A stretch of 64,000 bases of DNA from CAZDKK01 sp964603725 (lineage in GTDB: Bacteria; Eisenbacteria; RBG-16-71-46; CAIMUX01; WJJG01): assembly GCA_964603725.1 (NCBI GenBank), contig CAZRWW010000006.1:1-64000 (forward strand), written 5' to 3'. Of this stretch, positions 42,860 to 52,620 are shown one piece after another; the stretch's first letter is position 1; every line of letters begins with the position of its first letter. Both the position numbers and the translations under genes were made by a program. The notes beneath the pieces were generated by a model. The model was not told the origin of the DNA. It did no database searches and was given only the letters and a program-made list of their open reading frames with translations.

Positions 42860-45751
42860 ATGAGATCCCCTTTCCTGGTCCCGATCGTCGCGTTGATCAT
42901 GTTTCTGCTGGCCACTCCTGCCTCTGCCGAGACGCTCATTCGCGCTCGGTTCGAATCGTCCGACGCCCGGGCGTTGGCGGATGTCTGGCTTGACGCCGGC
43001 CTGGACGTGCTCGAGGCCACGATCACCGACGAAGCCCTGGAAGTCATTCTCTCGAGCGAGACGTTGGCCAACCTGGCAGAACACGGCTACGTACCTGTAT
43101 CGACTATCCCCGGCCGCCCGTTTGTTGAGATCCAGGCGGAGCGGTTGGGCGTGCGCCTGGATCCGGAAGCGGTTCCCCCTGGTTACCTGGATCTGGCGGC
43201 GATCATCGCCGAAATGCAGGCCGCGGCGGCGGCCCATCCCTCCATTTGCCAGTTCGTCGACTTGACCGCGAAGTACGGGCTCGCGCCGACCTACGAAGGG
43301 CGTCACATGTACGCGGTGAAGATCTCCGACAACGTTGGCCTGGAAGAGGACGAACCCGCCTTCGCGCTGGTCAGTTGTCACCACGCCCGAGAGCTTGTCA
43401 CCCCCGTGATTGCGTTGCACGCGCTCGAGCAGTTCACGACGCTCTACGGCAGTGATCCTCGAATCACCAATCTCGTCGACGAATACGAGATCTGGATCGC
43501 CCCGATCTGGAACCCGGATGGCTACGAGTATTGCTACTACCATGACAACTGGTGGCGGAAGAACCGACGTCCCTTCACCGGAGGCACGGGCGTCGATCAG
43601 AACCGCAACTACCCCCCGGGCTGGGACGGGCCCTGCGGCGGCAGCACGAGCCCCAGCTCCGAGACGTACAAGGGTCCCAGCTCCGCCTCCGAGGCGGAGA
43701 CCCAGACGGTGATGGCCTGGACCCGCGACCAGCGCTTCGACAAGGTTCTCGACTATCATTCCTCTGGGCGCGAAGCACTGCACGGCTACGCTTGTTGGAA
43801 CCATCCTTTTGACGCGTACTATATCAGCGTGGCGACCGCACTCTCCGCCGCTTCCGGGTATGGCGGCGCCATCCGTGAACCGAGCGCCGAGGGAGAGCAT
43901 CAGGAGTGGCACTTCGCCAACTTCTCCTCGAGCGCCTATCTGATCGAGACGGCGACCGAATTCCAGCCCTCCTACGCCAGCGCGCAGGCCGAGGCCGCGC
44001 TGGTCTTCCCCGGCGTGCTCTGGTTCCTGGAACATCCGATTCCATTGGCCGGCAATGTGACCGATGCGGTCACGGGCGATCCGGTCCAGGCGACCATCAC
44101 GATGGTGGGTGTGCCCTTCCAACACGAAGAGACCAACAGCAGCGGCGGATCCCGTGGCCGCTATCACATCTTCGCCCCCACCGGCTCCTACACCCTGCTC
44201 TTCGAAGCCGAGGGCTACCATGACGAGACGATTGCGGTGCAGTTGACCGGCTCCGCGATGGTGCGGAACGTTGCGATGGTGCCCGAGAGCTACGACCGCG
44301 GCATCCTGCAGGGGACCGTTTCGAACGCGACGGCGGGAGGGACGCCGGTGGCGGACGCCACGATCACCGTGATCGGCGCGGGGGTCACCATGGAGACGGG
44401 GTCCGACGGCTTCTACTCGGGATACGTGATCGCCGGGGACTTCCGGGTGGCCGTCGCCCATCCGAGTTTCGCGCCCGACACATCCGGTTTCGTCACGATT
44501 GTGGTGGGAGAGGCCACGACCGTCGACTTCTCGCTGACCGACATCGCCGGCCCCGTCATCGCCAACACGACCGAGTATCCCTCCACCGACAACACGGTGG
44601 GCCCCTACGAGATCGAATCGACGATCACCGACATGAGCGCCCTCACGGAAACCGTACTCTACTATCGCGCTCAAGGTCAGAGCTTCGTCCCGGTGGCGAT
44701 GGACGCCCTGGGCGGCGACCGCTTCCAGGGCGACATTCCGGGCCAGCCGCTTCATACGATGGTGCAGTACTACGTCCATGCATCCGACCAGGGTGGCAAC
44801 ATCACCACCGATCCCCCGGGCGCCCCTGGCGAGCTGTACATGTTCTATGTGGCGCCCTTCATCACCGCCTACGAAGATGACATGGAGAGCGGGCAGGGCG
44901 ATTGGCAGCACTATCCCGTGACGGGCGGGTACGGGGATCAGTGGCACATGTCGACGCAGCGCAATCACACCCCGGGCGGCGCGACGAGCTGGAAGTGCGG
45001 GGCCGTGGGGACGGGCACCTACGGCAACCTGCTCGATGCCGCCCTGGAGTCGCCGGAGTTCGCGGTCGGCATCGCCGCCAGCGCGACCTTCTGGCATTGG
45101 ATCGATGCGGAGCAGAGCGCGGCCTATCCCGGCTACGGCTACGATGGCGGCTTTGTGGAGATCTCAATTGACGGCGGCTCCTGGGAGCAGATCGTCCCGG
45201 TGGGGGGCTACTCCCACCTGGTTCGGGCCGGCGCCCAGTCGCCCTTCCCGGCGGGGCTGCCCTTCTTCTCCGGCACCCACGACTGGGAAGAGGTGACGTT
45301 GGACTTGGCCGATCTCGAAGGCAGCGACGTCAAGCTGCGCTTCCGGTTTGGAAGCGATGCCAACACGGGTCGCGAGGGCTGGTACATCGACGATGTGGTC
45401 GTGACCGAGCTGGGCATCCTGATGGATGTTGCCCAGGGCGAGACCGGCCTGCCGAAGGGGACGCTCGTCTGTTCGCGCCTGGAGTGCGCACCTTCGCCCG
45501 TGATCGGACCCGCGGGCGCGCGCATCCACTACCAGCTCAGCCGTCCGGCCGAGGTGCTGCTGCGCGTCTACGATGCCGCTGGTCGCATGATCACCTATCT
45601 GCCTTCGATGCAGGCCGCGGTTGAAGGCAGGTTGCAGTGGAACGGGCTTGATTCGGCGGGGCGCCCGGTGGGTTCGGGGCTCTACCTGATGCGGCTCAGT
45701 TCAGGCGCCCAGCGCCTCGGCGACCGCAAGGTGATGCTGCTGCGGCCGTAG
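42860..45751 (+). CDS. Secreted M14 zinc carboxypeptidase with regulatory-like and sorting domains
   Basis: A 963-residue protein. Signal peptide (MRSPFLVPIVALIMFLLATPASA), short propeptide, then peptidase M14 at ~100-400. Zinc ligands are H175-x-x-E178 in HHARE and the histidine of LDYHSSG. The substrate stretch is IWNPDGYEY...DNWWRKNRRP, and the catalytic glutamate lies in YLIETATEFQ. Two carboxypeptidase regulatory-like beta domains follow (GNVTDAVTGDPVQATITM; GTVSNATAGGTPVADATI). A jelly-roll-like segment ends 'GWYIDDVVV', then comes the FlgD-like tail (VYDAAGRMITYL, LQWNGLDSAG, GLYLMRL). It should remove C-terminal residues from peptides outside the cell. All active-site residues are present. 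Confidence 0.9.
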   Translation: MRSPFLVPIVALIMFLLATPASAETLIRARFESSDARALADVWLDAGLDVLEATITDEALEVILSSETLANLAEHGYVPVSTIPGRPFVEIQAERLGVRLDPEAVPPGYLDLAAIIAEMQAAAAAHPSICQFVDLTAKYGLAPTYEGRHMYAVKISDNVGLEEDEPAFALVSCHHARELVTPVIALHALEQFTTLYGSDPRITNLVDEYEIWIAPIWNPDGYEYCYYHDNWWRKNRRPFTGGTGVDQNRNYPPGWDGPCGGSTSPSSETYKGPSSASEAETQTVMAWTRDQRFDKVLDYHSSGREALHGYACWNHPFDAYYISVATALSAASGYGGAIREPSAEGEHQEWHFANFSSSAYLIETATEFQPSYASAQAEAALVFPGVLWFLEHPIPLAGNVTDAVTGDPVQATITMVGVPFQHEETNSSGGSRGRYHIFAPTGSYTLLFEAEGYHDETIAVQLTGSAMVRNVAMVPESYDRGILQGTVSNATAGGTPVADATITVIGAGVTMETGSDGFYSGYVIAGDFRVAVAHPSFAPDTSGFVTIVVGEATTVDFSLTDIAGPVIANTTEYPSTDNTVGPYEIESTITDMSALTETVLYYRAQGQSFVPVAMDALGGDRFQGDIPGQPLHTMVQYYVHASDQGGNITTDPPGAPGELYMFYVAPFITAYEDDMESGQGDWQHYPVTGGYGDQWHMSTQRNHTPGGATSWKCGAVGTGTYGNLLDAALESPEFAVGIAASATFWHWIDAEQSAAYPGYGYDGGFVEISIDGGSWEQIVPVGGYSHLVRAGAQSPFPAGLPFFSGTHDWEEVTLDLADLEGSDVKLRFRFGSDANTGREGWYIDDVVVTELGILMDVAQGETGLPKGTLVCSRLECAPSPVIGPAGARIHYQLSRPAEVLLRVYDAAGRMITYLPSMQAAVEGRLQWNGLDSAGRPVGSGLYLMRLSSGAQRLGDRKVMLLRP

Positions 45752-45802
45752 CCAGGGTCATCCCGACCGCGTGGGCGTGTGCCATCAGCGCTGCCCGCTC
45801 CA

Positions 45803-45946
45803 GTGTCGCTGGCGCTGAGCTGCCAGGGGCTCCTCAGGGATGCAGGTGCGGCCGCGATCCCTGACGGCGCCTATGATGCGACCTTTCGGATCGACGCCGT
45901 GCCCGCCGGCGGCAGGGCGCCGTGGACCGAGACGCAAACATCGTGA
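45803..45946 (+). pseudogene. Remnant of a tail-fibre-like secreted protein N-terminus
   Basis: The frame GTG 45803 to TGA 45946 reads LSCQGLLRDAGAAAIPDGAYDATFRI and ends APWTETQTS. It aligns with the 'ISYQGILNDSGGHPVPNGNYNLTFKI...ALWSEANT' start of the protein at 40221. The signal peptide and everything after the first domain are missing. Confidence 0.6.
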
Positions 45947-46234
45947 GCCCGGCCTTCGCCGCTGGGCCAGGTCAGCAGCCTGCCGCCACGTCTTCAAGCG
46001 CGCGGGCAAAGAGCTTGCCGCGGTTGCTGTCAGACGGTCGGCGCCGGGGAAGAGCGCGTTCTCTCATCGGGCCGACCTTCGCTTCGCCGGCGTGCCGGCG
46101 TGGCGGGTCGTGGCTCAGCGCGTGATCCTTGCCCAATTGCGTAGAGCGACGCGCATCATATCGAAAGATGGCGTGAGCCTTCCCCGTCGGCGGCGCAGAT
46201 ACACCCTGGCGGTTGGGCGGCCGCCGAGAGGGAC

Positions 46235-47941
46235 TCACCGCACGATGGTGAGCGGCCCCCCGGCCGTCGCCCCACCTGTGGAGGCCCGCACGAAGTAGCT
46301 GCCAGCCGCCAGGCCGTCCAGCGGCACCGCGGCGGTAACGGTCTCGCGCGCAGTCGCGATGGTCCGGCTCAGCACGAGGCGTCCCGCGGGATCGAACACG
46401 GCGACGCGAACGCTTTCGCCGCCCGGGCGAGCCAGGCGGAGTCGCAGCGTGCAGCTCTCGCCCGCGGGATTCGGTGTCAGGCCCAGCAGCGCGAGGCCGA
46501 CCGTCCTTCCGGCCGCGGGCTCGGATACGGCCGCACTCGTGTTCTCGACCAACGTGACCTGCGTGTCCGCGCTCAAGTCCGTCCAGGTCTCCGCGATCCC
46601 CGTTGGCCAGTGGACAACGATCTCAACGGGGCCCGCCGCCGTTCCCAGACCGAATTCCAGCGCGGGGCTGTCGGTGTCGCCCATCCCGTGGCCGCCGTCG
46701 ACGCGCATCCACGTTGTGCGCTGGCCGACCGTGCAGCGCACGACGGCGCCGATCGCGCTGCGGTTGGAGACTGTCCCGACCAGGCGGACCTGGATCCAGT
46801 GATGCATCACGCCGTCGCAGCGCAGCAGCCGGTTGCCGAAGTGGGTGGCCAGGAAGACGTCGAGATCGCCGTCATTGTCGTAGTCCGCGAAGCCCGTGCC
46901 GAAGGGATCGGGCGGATCGGTGATGTGCAAGGCCGGCGCGATGTCGGTGAATGTCCCGTTGCCGTTGTTGCGGTAGAGCCGATTATCGTGCACGTGGTTC
47001 GAGGAGAAGATGTCGACCAGACCGTCATAGTCGATGTCGAGAAACGTGGCGGTGCGGCCGTCGCCTACATCACCGACCCCGGCCGATGCGGTGATCTCCT
47101 GGAACGTGCCGTTGCCGAGATTGCGGTAGAGCCGGTTCGACGGGCTGCCGATGTTGACGCTGTAAAGGTCGAAGAACCCGTCGCCGTCGAAGTCACCGGC
47201 GCAGACCCCGGAAGTGCCGTTGGGGTCGTTGACGCCCGCCGCGGCGCCGACTTCCTGAAACGTGCCGTCGCCCCGATTCCGGTAGAGCAGATTCGTGCCA
47301 CTGCGGCCGACGTAGCAGTCCTCCCGCCCATCGTTGTCGTAGTCGAGCCAGGCGCAGCTCCGGCCACCCGTCTGGATTCCGGCGGCCGCCGCGCATTCCG
47401 CGAAGGTGCCGTCGCCGCGATTTCGGAACAGGAAGCTGGGCGAGCCGCACGTGTAGAGGTCGAGGAGCCCATCGTCGTCGTATTCGATCCAGGCGCTGCG
47501 CCAGCAATAGGTGCCGAAGATGCCGGCGGCCGCGCTGACATCCTGAAACTGCAGGCCACCCAGGTTGCGCAACAGGCGGGTCGGCAGGTAGCCGAAGGAG
47601 ATCAGCGCCAGGTCCTCGTAGCCGTCGTTGTCGTAGTCGCCGACAGCGAAGTTGCGCGCCTCGCCGGTGATGCCCGAGGAGGCGGTCACGTCGGTGAAGG
47701 AACTGCCGTCATTCCGGTAGAGATAGATGCGCGCCGAGAAGCTCGAGTTGGAGACGAGGAGGTCTTGATCGCCGTCGTTGTCGAGATCGCTCCAGGCGGT
47801 GCCGCTCCCCAGGCCTGAGACATTGATGCCCATCGCGGCGGTGACGTCGGTGTAGATTTGGCTCGCGGAGACGCTCTGGATTGGCCAGCCCGCCGCCAAA
47901 GCCGCAGAGAAGGTCAGGGCGAACAATGCCGCGGTGCGCAT
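46235..47941 (-). CDS. Secreted FG-GAP/VCBS repeat protein with ASPIC (UnbV) and sorting domains
   Basis: A 568-residue protein starting at ATG 47941 after AGGAGG. A signal peptide is followed by seven to eight FG-GAP-like blades, each with a calcium-binding 'DxDNDGxxDL' loop (DLDNDGDQDLLV, DYDNDGYEDLAL, DYDNDGREDCYV, DFDGDGFFDLYS and others). Then an ASPIC/UnbV domain (SAIGAVVRCTVGQRT, 'GHGMGDTDSPALEFGLG') and a sorting tail (NPAGESCTLRLRL, VFDPAGRLVLSRT, LAAGSYFVRA) follow. This CRTAC1-like build predicts a calcium-stabilised integrin-like propeller on the surface. Confidence 0.88.
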   Translation of the reverse strand: MRTAALFALTFSAALAAGWPIQSVSASQIYTDVTAAMGINVSGLGSGTAWSDLDNDGDQDLLVSNSSFSARIYLYRNDGSSFTDVTASSGITGEARNFAVGDYDNDGYEDLALISFGYLPTRLLRNLGGLQFQDVSAAAGIFGTYCWRSAWIEYDDDGLLDLYTCGSPSFLFRNRGDGTFAECAAAAGIQTGGRSCAWLDYDNDGREDCYVGRSGTNLLYRNRGDGTFQEVGAAAGVNDPNGTSGVCAGDFDGDGFFDLYSVNIGSPSNRLYRNLGNGTFQEITASAGVGDVGDGRTATFLDIDYDGLVDIFSSNHVHDNRLYRNNGNGTFTDIAPALHITDPPDPFGTGFADYDNDGDLDVFLATHFGNRLLRCDGVMHHWIQVRLVGTVSNRSAIGAVVRCTVGQRTTWMRVDGGHGMGDTDSPALEFGLGTAAGPVEIVVHWPTGIAETWTDLSADTQVTLVENTSAAVSEPAAGRTVGLALLGLTPNPAGESCTLRLRLARPGGESVRVAVFDPAGRLVLSRTIATARETVTAAVPLDGLAAGSYFVRASTGGATAGGPLTIVR

Positions 47942-48038
47942 GGTGCCTCCTGTCCCCCCGGGTGCGAGGAAAGCCGCCGCTTCAGTCGGAGCGGCCGATC
48001 GCTGGTCCAGCTGAAGGGGCTGTCCGTCGGTGATGATA

Positions 48039-49091
48039 TCACATGGCGAACAGCATCTCCTCGATCCGCAGCCGCAGATCCCGCAACCCGTCATTCAGAT
48101 TGGTCAGGATGACGAGCTGCAGATCATGCTGGGGATAAAGGCTGCAACTGCATTCGGTGCCGGGATCCGATCCGAGGATAGCCATGCGCTCGATGCCCTG
48201 CGCCGTGCGGTCGAACCAGAAGCCGTAGCCGTAGCGCCGGCCTGCCTCGGGCTCAATGTCGATGTGCGGTTGCAGCAGCTCGCGCGTCATGGCCTCGCCG
48301 GTCAGACGATTCGAGCACAGGGCGTCGAGAAATCGCGCCAGATCGGGAGCGCTGCCGTACAGGCCGCCGTCGGCGCCGCTGCGCGCCGGGATCGAGAAAA
48401 TGTTTGTCCGATACCCGCCGCCACCATCGAGGGTAAGGTAGCCGATCGCGGTATTGGCCGGCAGCCGGTCGGATTCGAAGTAGCCGGAGTCCCGCATTGC
48501 GGCGCGATCGAGCACCTCGCGCTGCATGTGCGCATAGAAGTCCTCGCCGCAGATCGCCTCGATCACCAGTCCCAGGAAGACGTAGCCGGAGTTGCAGTAC
48601 TCGAAGCGCTGGCCGGGCGTGAACCTCATCTGGCCCTCGAGCAGCAGCGGGAGCCAATCCCGCAGAGTGCGAATGCGGTATACCGGCCACGCGCGCCAGA
48701 TGGTCTCGTAGTCGAAGTCGGGCCGGCTCTCATCCGCGTAGTCGGGCATGCCGGAGCTGTGGGTCAGGATCTGGGCGATGGTGATCTCGGGAGCGAAGCC
48801 GGCCAGGGGTAGATCCAACACGTCGCACAGGCGGGTGTCGAAACGGAGACGACCCTGCTCGATGAGCCGAGCCACCGCGACGGCCGTCAGGCTCTTGGCG
48901 CCCGAGGCGATCTGGAAGCGGGTGTCGATACGAACGGGGATCCGCTCGGGTCGGTGGGCCAGTCCGCAGGCCCGGGCCAGCAGGACGTCGGAGCCCTGAC
49001 GAAGGTAGACGACGCCCGAGAAATCGCGGCTCGCGACGGCCTGCTCCACCAGGTGGCCGATCTGGGCGACGGCCGGCTGATCGAATCCCAT
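48039..49091 (-). CDS. Beta-lactamase-family serine hydrolase, no signal peptide
   Basis: A 350-residue protein of the class C beta-lactamase-like family. S63-GAK66 and Y165-CN167 form the first two catalytic motifs. At the place of the third (HxG) the sequence reads 'ILGSDPGTEC', so the usual histidine is not evident. There is no signal peptide, unlike the hydrolase at 7406-9175, and the family tail domain is absent. It may be a cytoplasmic esterase or D-amino-acid peptidase. It lies 97 bases upstream of the FG-GAP gene on the same strand and could share its transcript. Confidence 0.85.
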   Translation of the reverse strand: MGFDQPAVAQIGHLVEQAVASRDFSGVVYLRQGSDVLLARACGLAHRPERIPVRIDTRFQIASGAKSLTAVAVARLIEQGRLRFDTRLCDVLDLPLAGFAPEITIAQILTHSSGMPDYADESRPDFDYETIWRAWPVYRIRTLRDWLPLLLEGQMRFTPGQRFEYCNSGYVFLGLVIEAICGEDFYAHMQREVLDRAAMRDSGYFESDRLPANTAIGYLTLDGGGGYRTNIFSIPARSGADGGLYGSAPDLARFLDALCSNRLTGEAMTRELLQPHIDIEPEAGRRYGYGFWFDRTAQGIERMAILGSDPGTECSCSLYPQHDLQLVILTNLNDGLRDLRLRIEEMLFAM

Positions 49092-49538
49092 GGCTCGTTC
49101 CTTCCGGTTGTCGTCTCAGACGCACGCCGCCGGACCGGGGTGGTTCCCGGCTCGGCGCCGGTCTCGGCTCGCGGCCGGTCCCGGCTCGGCGCCCGATGCT
49201 CGCCGTTCTGGCAGTGCGCGGCAATCGATGTTCGTTCCGGAGGCGCCCCGGCTTGCACTTGGGGCTTGCGCTTGGGGCGACGGGCGGGTGTCGTGACATT
49301 GCGAGTCCGCAAAGGATTGATTTCTGGCCACTTACGGCTGTGCCCCGGGGCACAACGGTAATGCATTGGTAAATGAATACTTACGGATTCGGAGTTGTGC
49401 GGCCGGTGTCATGCTCCGGGGAGCAGTCAGTCTGAAGGGTCTGGATCCCGCTCGGTCTTGCCGGGGGGCATGGCCCGCAAGGGTTTTTCATTCAGAGATT
49501 TGTGGAATCAGCTCATCTCCGTTTCCGGAGGTCCGTCT
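49092..49538. other. Stretch of about 450 bases with no recognised gene
   Basis: Only short frames without family motifs are seen. Confidence 0.4.
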
Positions 49539-49865
49539 TCAGATGAGCCCCGACGCCACGTCGGCCTTCGCTCGGATCCCTTCCCTTGGTTTCCGCCCGC
49601 GAGCCACCGTCTCGGAGCCAACGCCCCGAGCCTTCAGCCCGCCGTCTCTCATTCCCTCCAGGTAAGCCCCCAGACTCACGGTTCTCTTCTCGGGCACGCC
49701 AGCCTTGCGCTGCGCACGGGGCCCACCGAGGAAGGTCAGCTCCAGGACGAACGCCACACCGGGGATCTCGCCGCCCGCGTGGCGGAGGAGGCGCGCCGCG
49801 GAGGCCGCCGTGCCACCCATTGCCAGCAGGTCCTCGGCGATGAGAACACGCTCGCCAGGGGCGAT
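49539..49865 (-). pseudogene. Adenine phosphoribosyltransferase C-terminal fragment
   Basis: From about 49865 leftward the frame reads GERVLIAEDLLAMGGTAASAARLL, the PRPP-binding motif of APRT (normally 'VLIVDDLLATGGTA'), then GVAFVLELTFLGG and a final 'VSLGAYLEGM'. The N-terminal ~110 residues that complete the fold are absent; upstream lies a tandem repeat. 'ED' and 'AM' in place of 'DD' and 'AT' also hint at decay. Confidence 0.72.
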
Positions 49866-49876
49866 CGGAGCACCGC

Positions 49877-49938
49877 CGGGGGACGGGCTCGGGCGCCCGC
49901 CGGGGGACGGGCTCGGGCGCCCGCCGGGCGACGGCGGG
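49877..49938. repeat. 24-bp tandem repeat at the broken end of the APRT fragment
   Basis: Two exact units of 'cgggggacgggctcgggcgc' plus 'ccgc' (49877-49900, 49901-49924) and a partial third. It sits exactly where the APRT similarity stops, between that fragment and the stop of the beta-helix gene. Confidence 0.85.
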
Positions 49939-49955
49939 ATGATCGCAATCCCTGA

Positions 49956-51347
49956 TCATCTCACGACCATCAGGGGCGCCACCGTCTCTCGGCCGGCTAC
50001 TGCCAGCCTTGCAAAATAGCGCCCGCTGCACACGCCCATTCCCATTGCATCGCGCCTGTCCCACTCGGCGGTGTAGTGCCCAGGGCTACACATCCTGTCG
50101 ACCACCCCCCGCACCTGGCGACCGGTCACATCATGAATCGTCAGCCGCGTGTATGCCGGGCCATCGTCCGGAGGAACCACAAACAGGAGCCGCACGGCGC
50201 CGGGTGCCGGGTTGGGGCCGGCGATCAGCATCGGGCCACAAGTGGCCGGCCATACAGACCCTGTCGCCACGGCCGAGTACGCGCCGCACCCCACTGCCCA
50301 GGCTCCAATGAGGCCGCACCGAGGGTTGGGTTCGGGAGCGCAGGGTGAGGCGCTGCTCAGCGAGTAGGGCTGCTGGGGCTGGATTGCGCCGCAGAAGAGA
50401 GGGTCCTCGCTGATGTTGCCATTGACGCCGAGCTGTCCGGCGATCGAGCCCACCCAATCGCCGCCCGCGTTGCCGTATATGTCACAACAGGTCAGGGCGC
50501 CGGCGCCGTCATCCAAGATCGCGCACCCCTCGGTGCCGAAGGCGATGATGGTGTTCTCGAGGTCGGGCGAAGACATGATGTCGCAGAAGAGAGATCCCCC
50601 GCTGGGTGCGCCGTTGCCATAGAATGTGCACTGGCGACAGATCGCGCCGGAGTAGTAGACGCCATAGCACGCGCCACCTTGCGTTGCCCGATTCTCGGCC
50701 AGCGTGCAGGAGTCCAGCGCAGTCGGCGAGAGAAAGACACCATACACCGCTCCGCCTGCGATGGCTCGGTTGTCGCGCAACATGCAACGTGCCAGCGACA
50801 GCGAGCACCAAATGTAACTATAGACAGCCCCTCCGTGGTAGGCGTCATTGGCCTCGAGAATGCAGTCGATCAGCCGTGGAGCGCTCCATTCCGTGCAGTA
50901 CAAGGCGCCACCGATCTCGGCATGATTGTCGCGCAAGATGCAGCCGATGATCGTGGGCGAGGCCTCCTCGCACCACACCCCTCCGCCCTGGCCTGAGGTC
51001 CAGCCACGGGTGATGGTCACACCCTCGATGACCGAACTGGGGCCTTCGCCCGACCGGAAGAGAAACCCTCGCTGAGGCGAAGCCGGGCTGCCCTCGCAGT
51101 CGATGATGCAGGAGTCCGGATCTCCCATCAGAGACCGCACGGTGATCGCCTTGCCCCGGAAGTCGATATCCCGCCTTCCGGGTCCGCGATAGACACCCGG
51201 GCACAGAAGAAGGCTGTCGCCGGCCACGGCGGCATCGATGGCCTGCTGAATCGTTGGGCCGAACCACGGATTGAGAAGAACAATCTCACCGGCGGCAACG
51301 GGGGCCCAAGCGCACAGCAGGATCAGACTTCCAATGCGGCGTCGCAC
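49956..51347 (-). CDS. Secreted right-handed beta-helix protein with sorting domain
   Basis: A 463-residue protein. Signal peptide MRRRIGSLILLCAWAPVAAG, then 'TIQQAIDAAVAGDSLLLCPGVYRG', the usual entry to pectate-lyase-like beta-helices. Six or more turns follow, with repeats such as 'ASPTIIGCILRDNHAEIGGALYC' and 'TALDSCTLAENRATQGGACYG', each with a GG-A step. The FlgD-like tail reads NPAPGAVRLLFVV, IHDVTGRQVRGV, AEWDRRDAMG, GRYFARL. Such proteins may bind or cut polysaccharides, but no catalytic triad can be assigned. Confidence 0.86.
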   Translation of the reverse strand: MRRRIGSLILLCAWAPVAAGEIVLLNPWFGPTIQQAIDAAVAGDSLLLCPGVYRGPGRRDIDFRGKAITVRSLMGDPDSCIIDCEGSPASPQRGFLFRSGEGPSSVIEGVTITRGWTSGQGGGVWCEEASPTIIGCILRDNHAEIGGALYCTEWSAPRLIDCILEANDAYHGGAVYSYIWCSLSLARCMLRDNRAIAGGAVYGVFLSPTALDSCTLAENRATQGGACYGVYYSGAICRQCTFYGNGAPSGGSLFCDIMSSPDLENTIIAFGTEGCAILDDGAGALTCCDIYGNAGGDWVGSIAGQLGVNGNISEDPLFCGAIQPQQPYSLSSASPCAPEPNPRCGLIGAWAVGCGAYSAVATGSVWPATCGPMLIAGPNPAPGAVRLLFVVPPDDGPAYTRLTIHDVTGRQVRGVVDRMCSPGHYTAEWDRRDAMGMGVCSGRYFARLAVAGRETVAPLMVVR

Positions 51348-51666
51348 GGCAACCTCGGCATGCGCCCGGTCTGCCGACTTGCGGGTCCCACGGTATCAGA
51401 CATTCCGTCGTAGCGCGGTCCGTCGACATCCCGAGTGCATCTTAGCACATCGCGGTCGTGCTCGGCACTCGGCGCCATCGTGGCATCAGTGTCGTGACAC
51501 AGCTCAATCGCGCCGACCGTGATCGGCGTCGGACCGTGGGGGAAGCACAGCTCGGTCAGGGCCACGGCCAGCGTCATGAGGTCGAGCCGCTGGCCTCGGT
51601 CCGCGCGTCGGACGCGTCACGCGACTTCGCGCGCGCCGGGCGCCTGGATCAGGTCGGGTGCGCGCC
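51348..51666. other. Intergenic stretch with no recognised gene
   Basis: About 320 bases between the beta-helix gene start and the DUF3667 stop. It should hold the promoter of the beta-helix gene; I see no clear hexamers. Confidence 0.4.
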
Positions 51667-52620
51667 TCAGCCCAGCAGCCATCCGAACAGCAGCGGATGG
51701 CGCCGCGCCGCCTCGACCAGGTAGGCGCTCGATCCGGCCGTCAGGGCGAAGAACACGAGCAAAAGGAAGTTGTAGGCGCTGGTCAGCAGGACGAGCTTGA
51801 CGAGCGACTTGCCCCATCCCTGACCGTAGACGCGGTGCATCGCCAGCAGGAGATAGAGGGGGAAGGCGAGGAGCAGCACGACCCACAGCGGGTCCCAGTT
51901 GATCAGCATGCCGAGGATGAATCCCAGATAGAGCACGGAGTGGTAGTGGAGCGCGAAGACCAAGTGCTCGATGAACATCCGGCGCGCGCGCCGGTAGATC
52001 AGCGCCAGGAGCCCGGCGAAGACCGGCAGCAGCAGGAAGACGGCCTTCGGAGCGAGTGCGAGCATGCCCCTGACCACCTCGTTCCGTGAGTCGGTCACGT
52101 CCTTGCCCATCACGACGAACGTGATGGCGGACGAGGTGCCCTCGGCGGCCATCTGAACGGCCAGCCGCGCTCCCAAGTGCTGCAAGGTTTCCGGTGCGAC
52201 CCCGGCCCGCACGCTGTCGGGGAGTGCCGCCAGGCCATCGATGACCGCAGCCACGGTGGCCGAATCCGGACCCGACGCAGTTCCCGGTCCATGCCGGTCG
52301 ATCCTGGAGTTGACCCTGAATGCCAGGAGGAAGAAGAAGGCGAAGCTGATGAAGAGATAGAGCCGCAGCGGCGGGATGTAGCGCACGCGGCGGCCGCGCA
52401 GGTACTCGATCGTGAGATCACCGGGCCGCAGCAGAAGCGGCACGAGGCTGCGCGTCAGCCGGCTGTCGAAGGTGAAGACGTCGCCCCAGAAGCTCGCCAG
52501 GAGGCTGCGCATGGACACCCTGTGATCGCGGCTGTCCTGTCCGCAGGCGGAGCAATAGGCTCCGGGCGTGGAGGCCCCGCAGTTCTGGCAGGTCGTCGTG
52601 GGGGGCAGCTGGGGCTTCAT
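51667..52620 (-). CDS. DUF3667 zinc-ribbon membrane protein
   Basis: A 317-residue protein starting at ATG 52620 (MKPQLPPTTTCQNCG) after GTGGAG. Two CxxC pairs (CQNCG, CSACG) form a zinc ribbon. The DUF3667 core 'SFWGDVFTFDSRLTRSLVPLLLRPGDLTIEYLRGRRVRYIPPLRLYLF' follows, then four to five hydrophobic segments (LFISFAFFFLLAF, AVFLLLPVFAGLLALIY, WVVLLLAFPLYLLLA, YNFLLLVFFALTAG). The role of the family is unknown. A 24-codon extension to 52692 is possible but less likely. Confidence 0.85.
   Translation of the reverse strand: MKPQLPPTTTCQNCGASTPGAYCSACGQDSRDHRVSMRSLLASFWGDVFTFDSRLTRSLVPLLLRPGDLTIEYLRGRRVRYIPPLRLYLFISFAFFFLLAFRVNSRIDRHGPGTASGPDSATVAAVIDGLAALPDSVRAGVAPETLQHLGARLAVQMAAEGTSSAITFVVMGKDVTDSRNEVVRGMLALAPKAVFLLLPVFAGLLALIYRRARRMFIEHLVFALHYHSVLYLGFILGMLINWDPLWVVLLLAFPLYLLLAMHRVYGQGWGKSLVKLVLLTSAYNFLLLVFFALTAGSSAYLVEAARRHPLLFGWLLG

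Noticed and set aside
39537..45097. Two minus-strand open frames of over 800 codons opposite the tail-fibre and M14 genes
   Set aside because: Composition is typical of GC-driven antisense frames, and the plus strand has signal peptides, ribosome sites and peptidase motifs.
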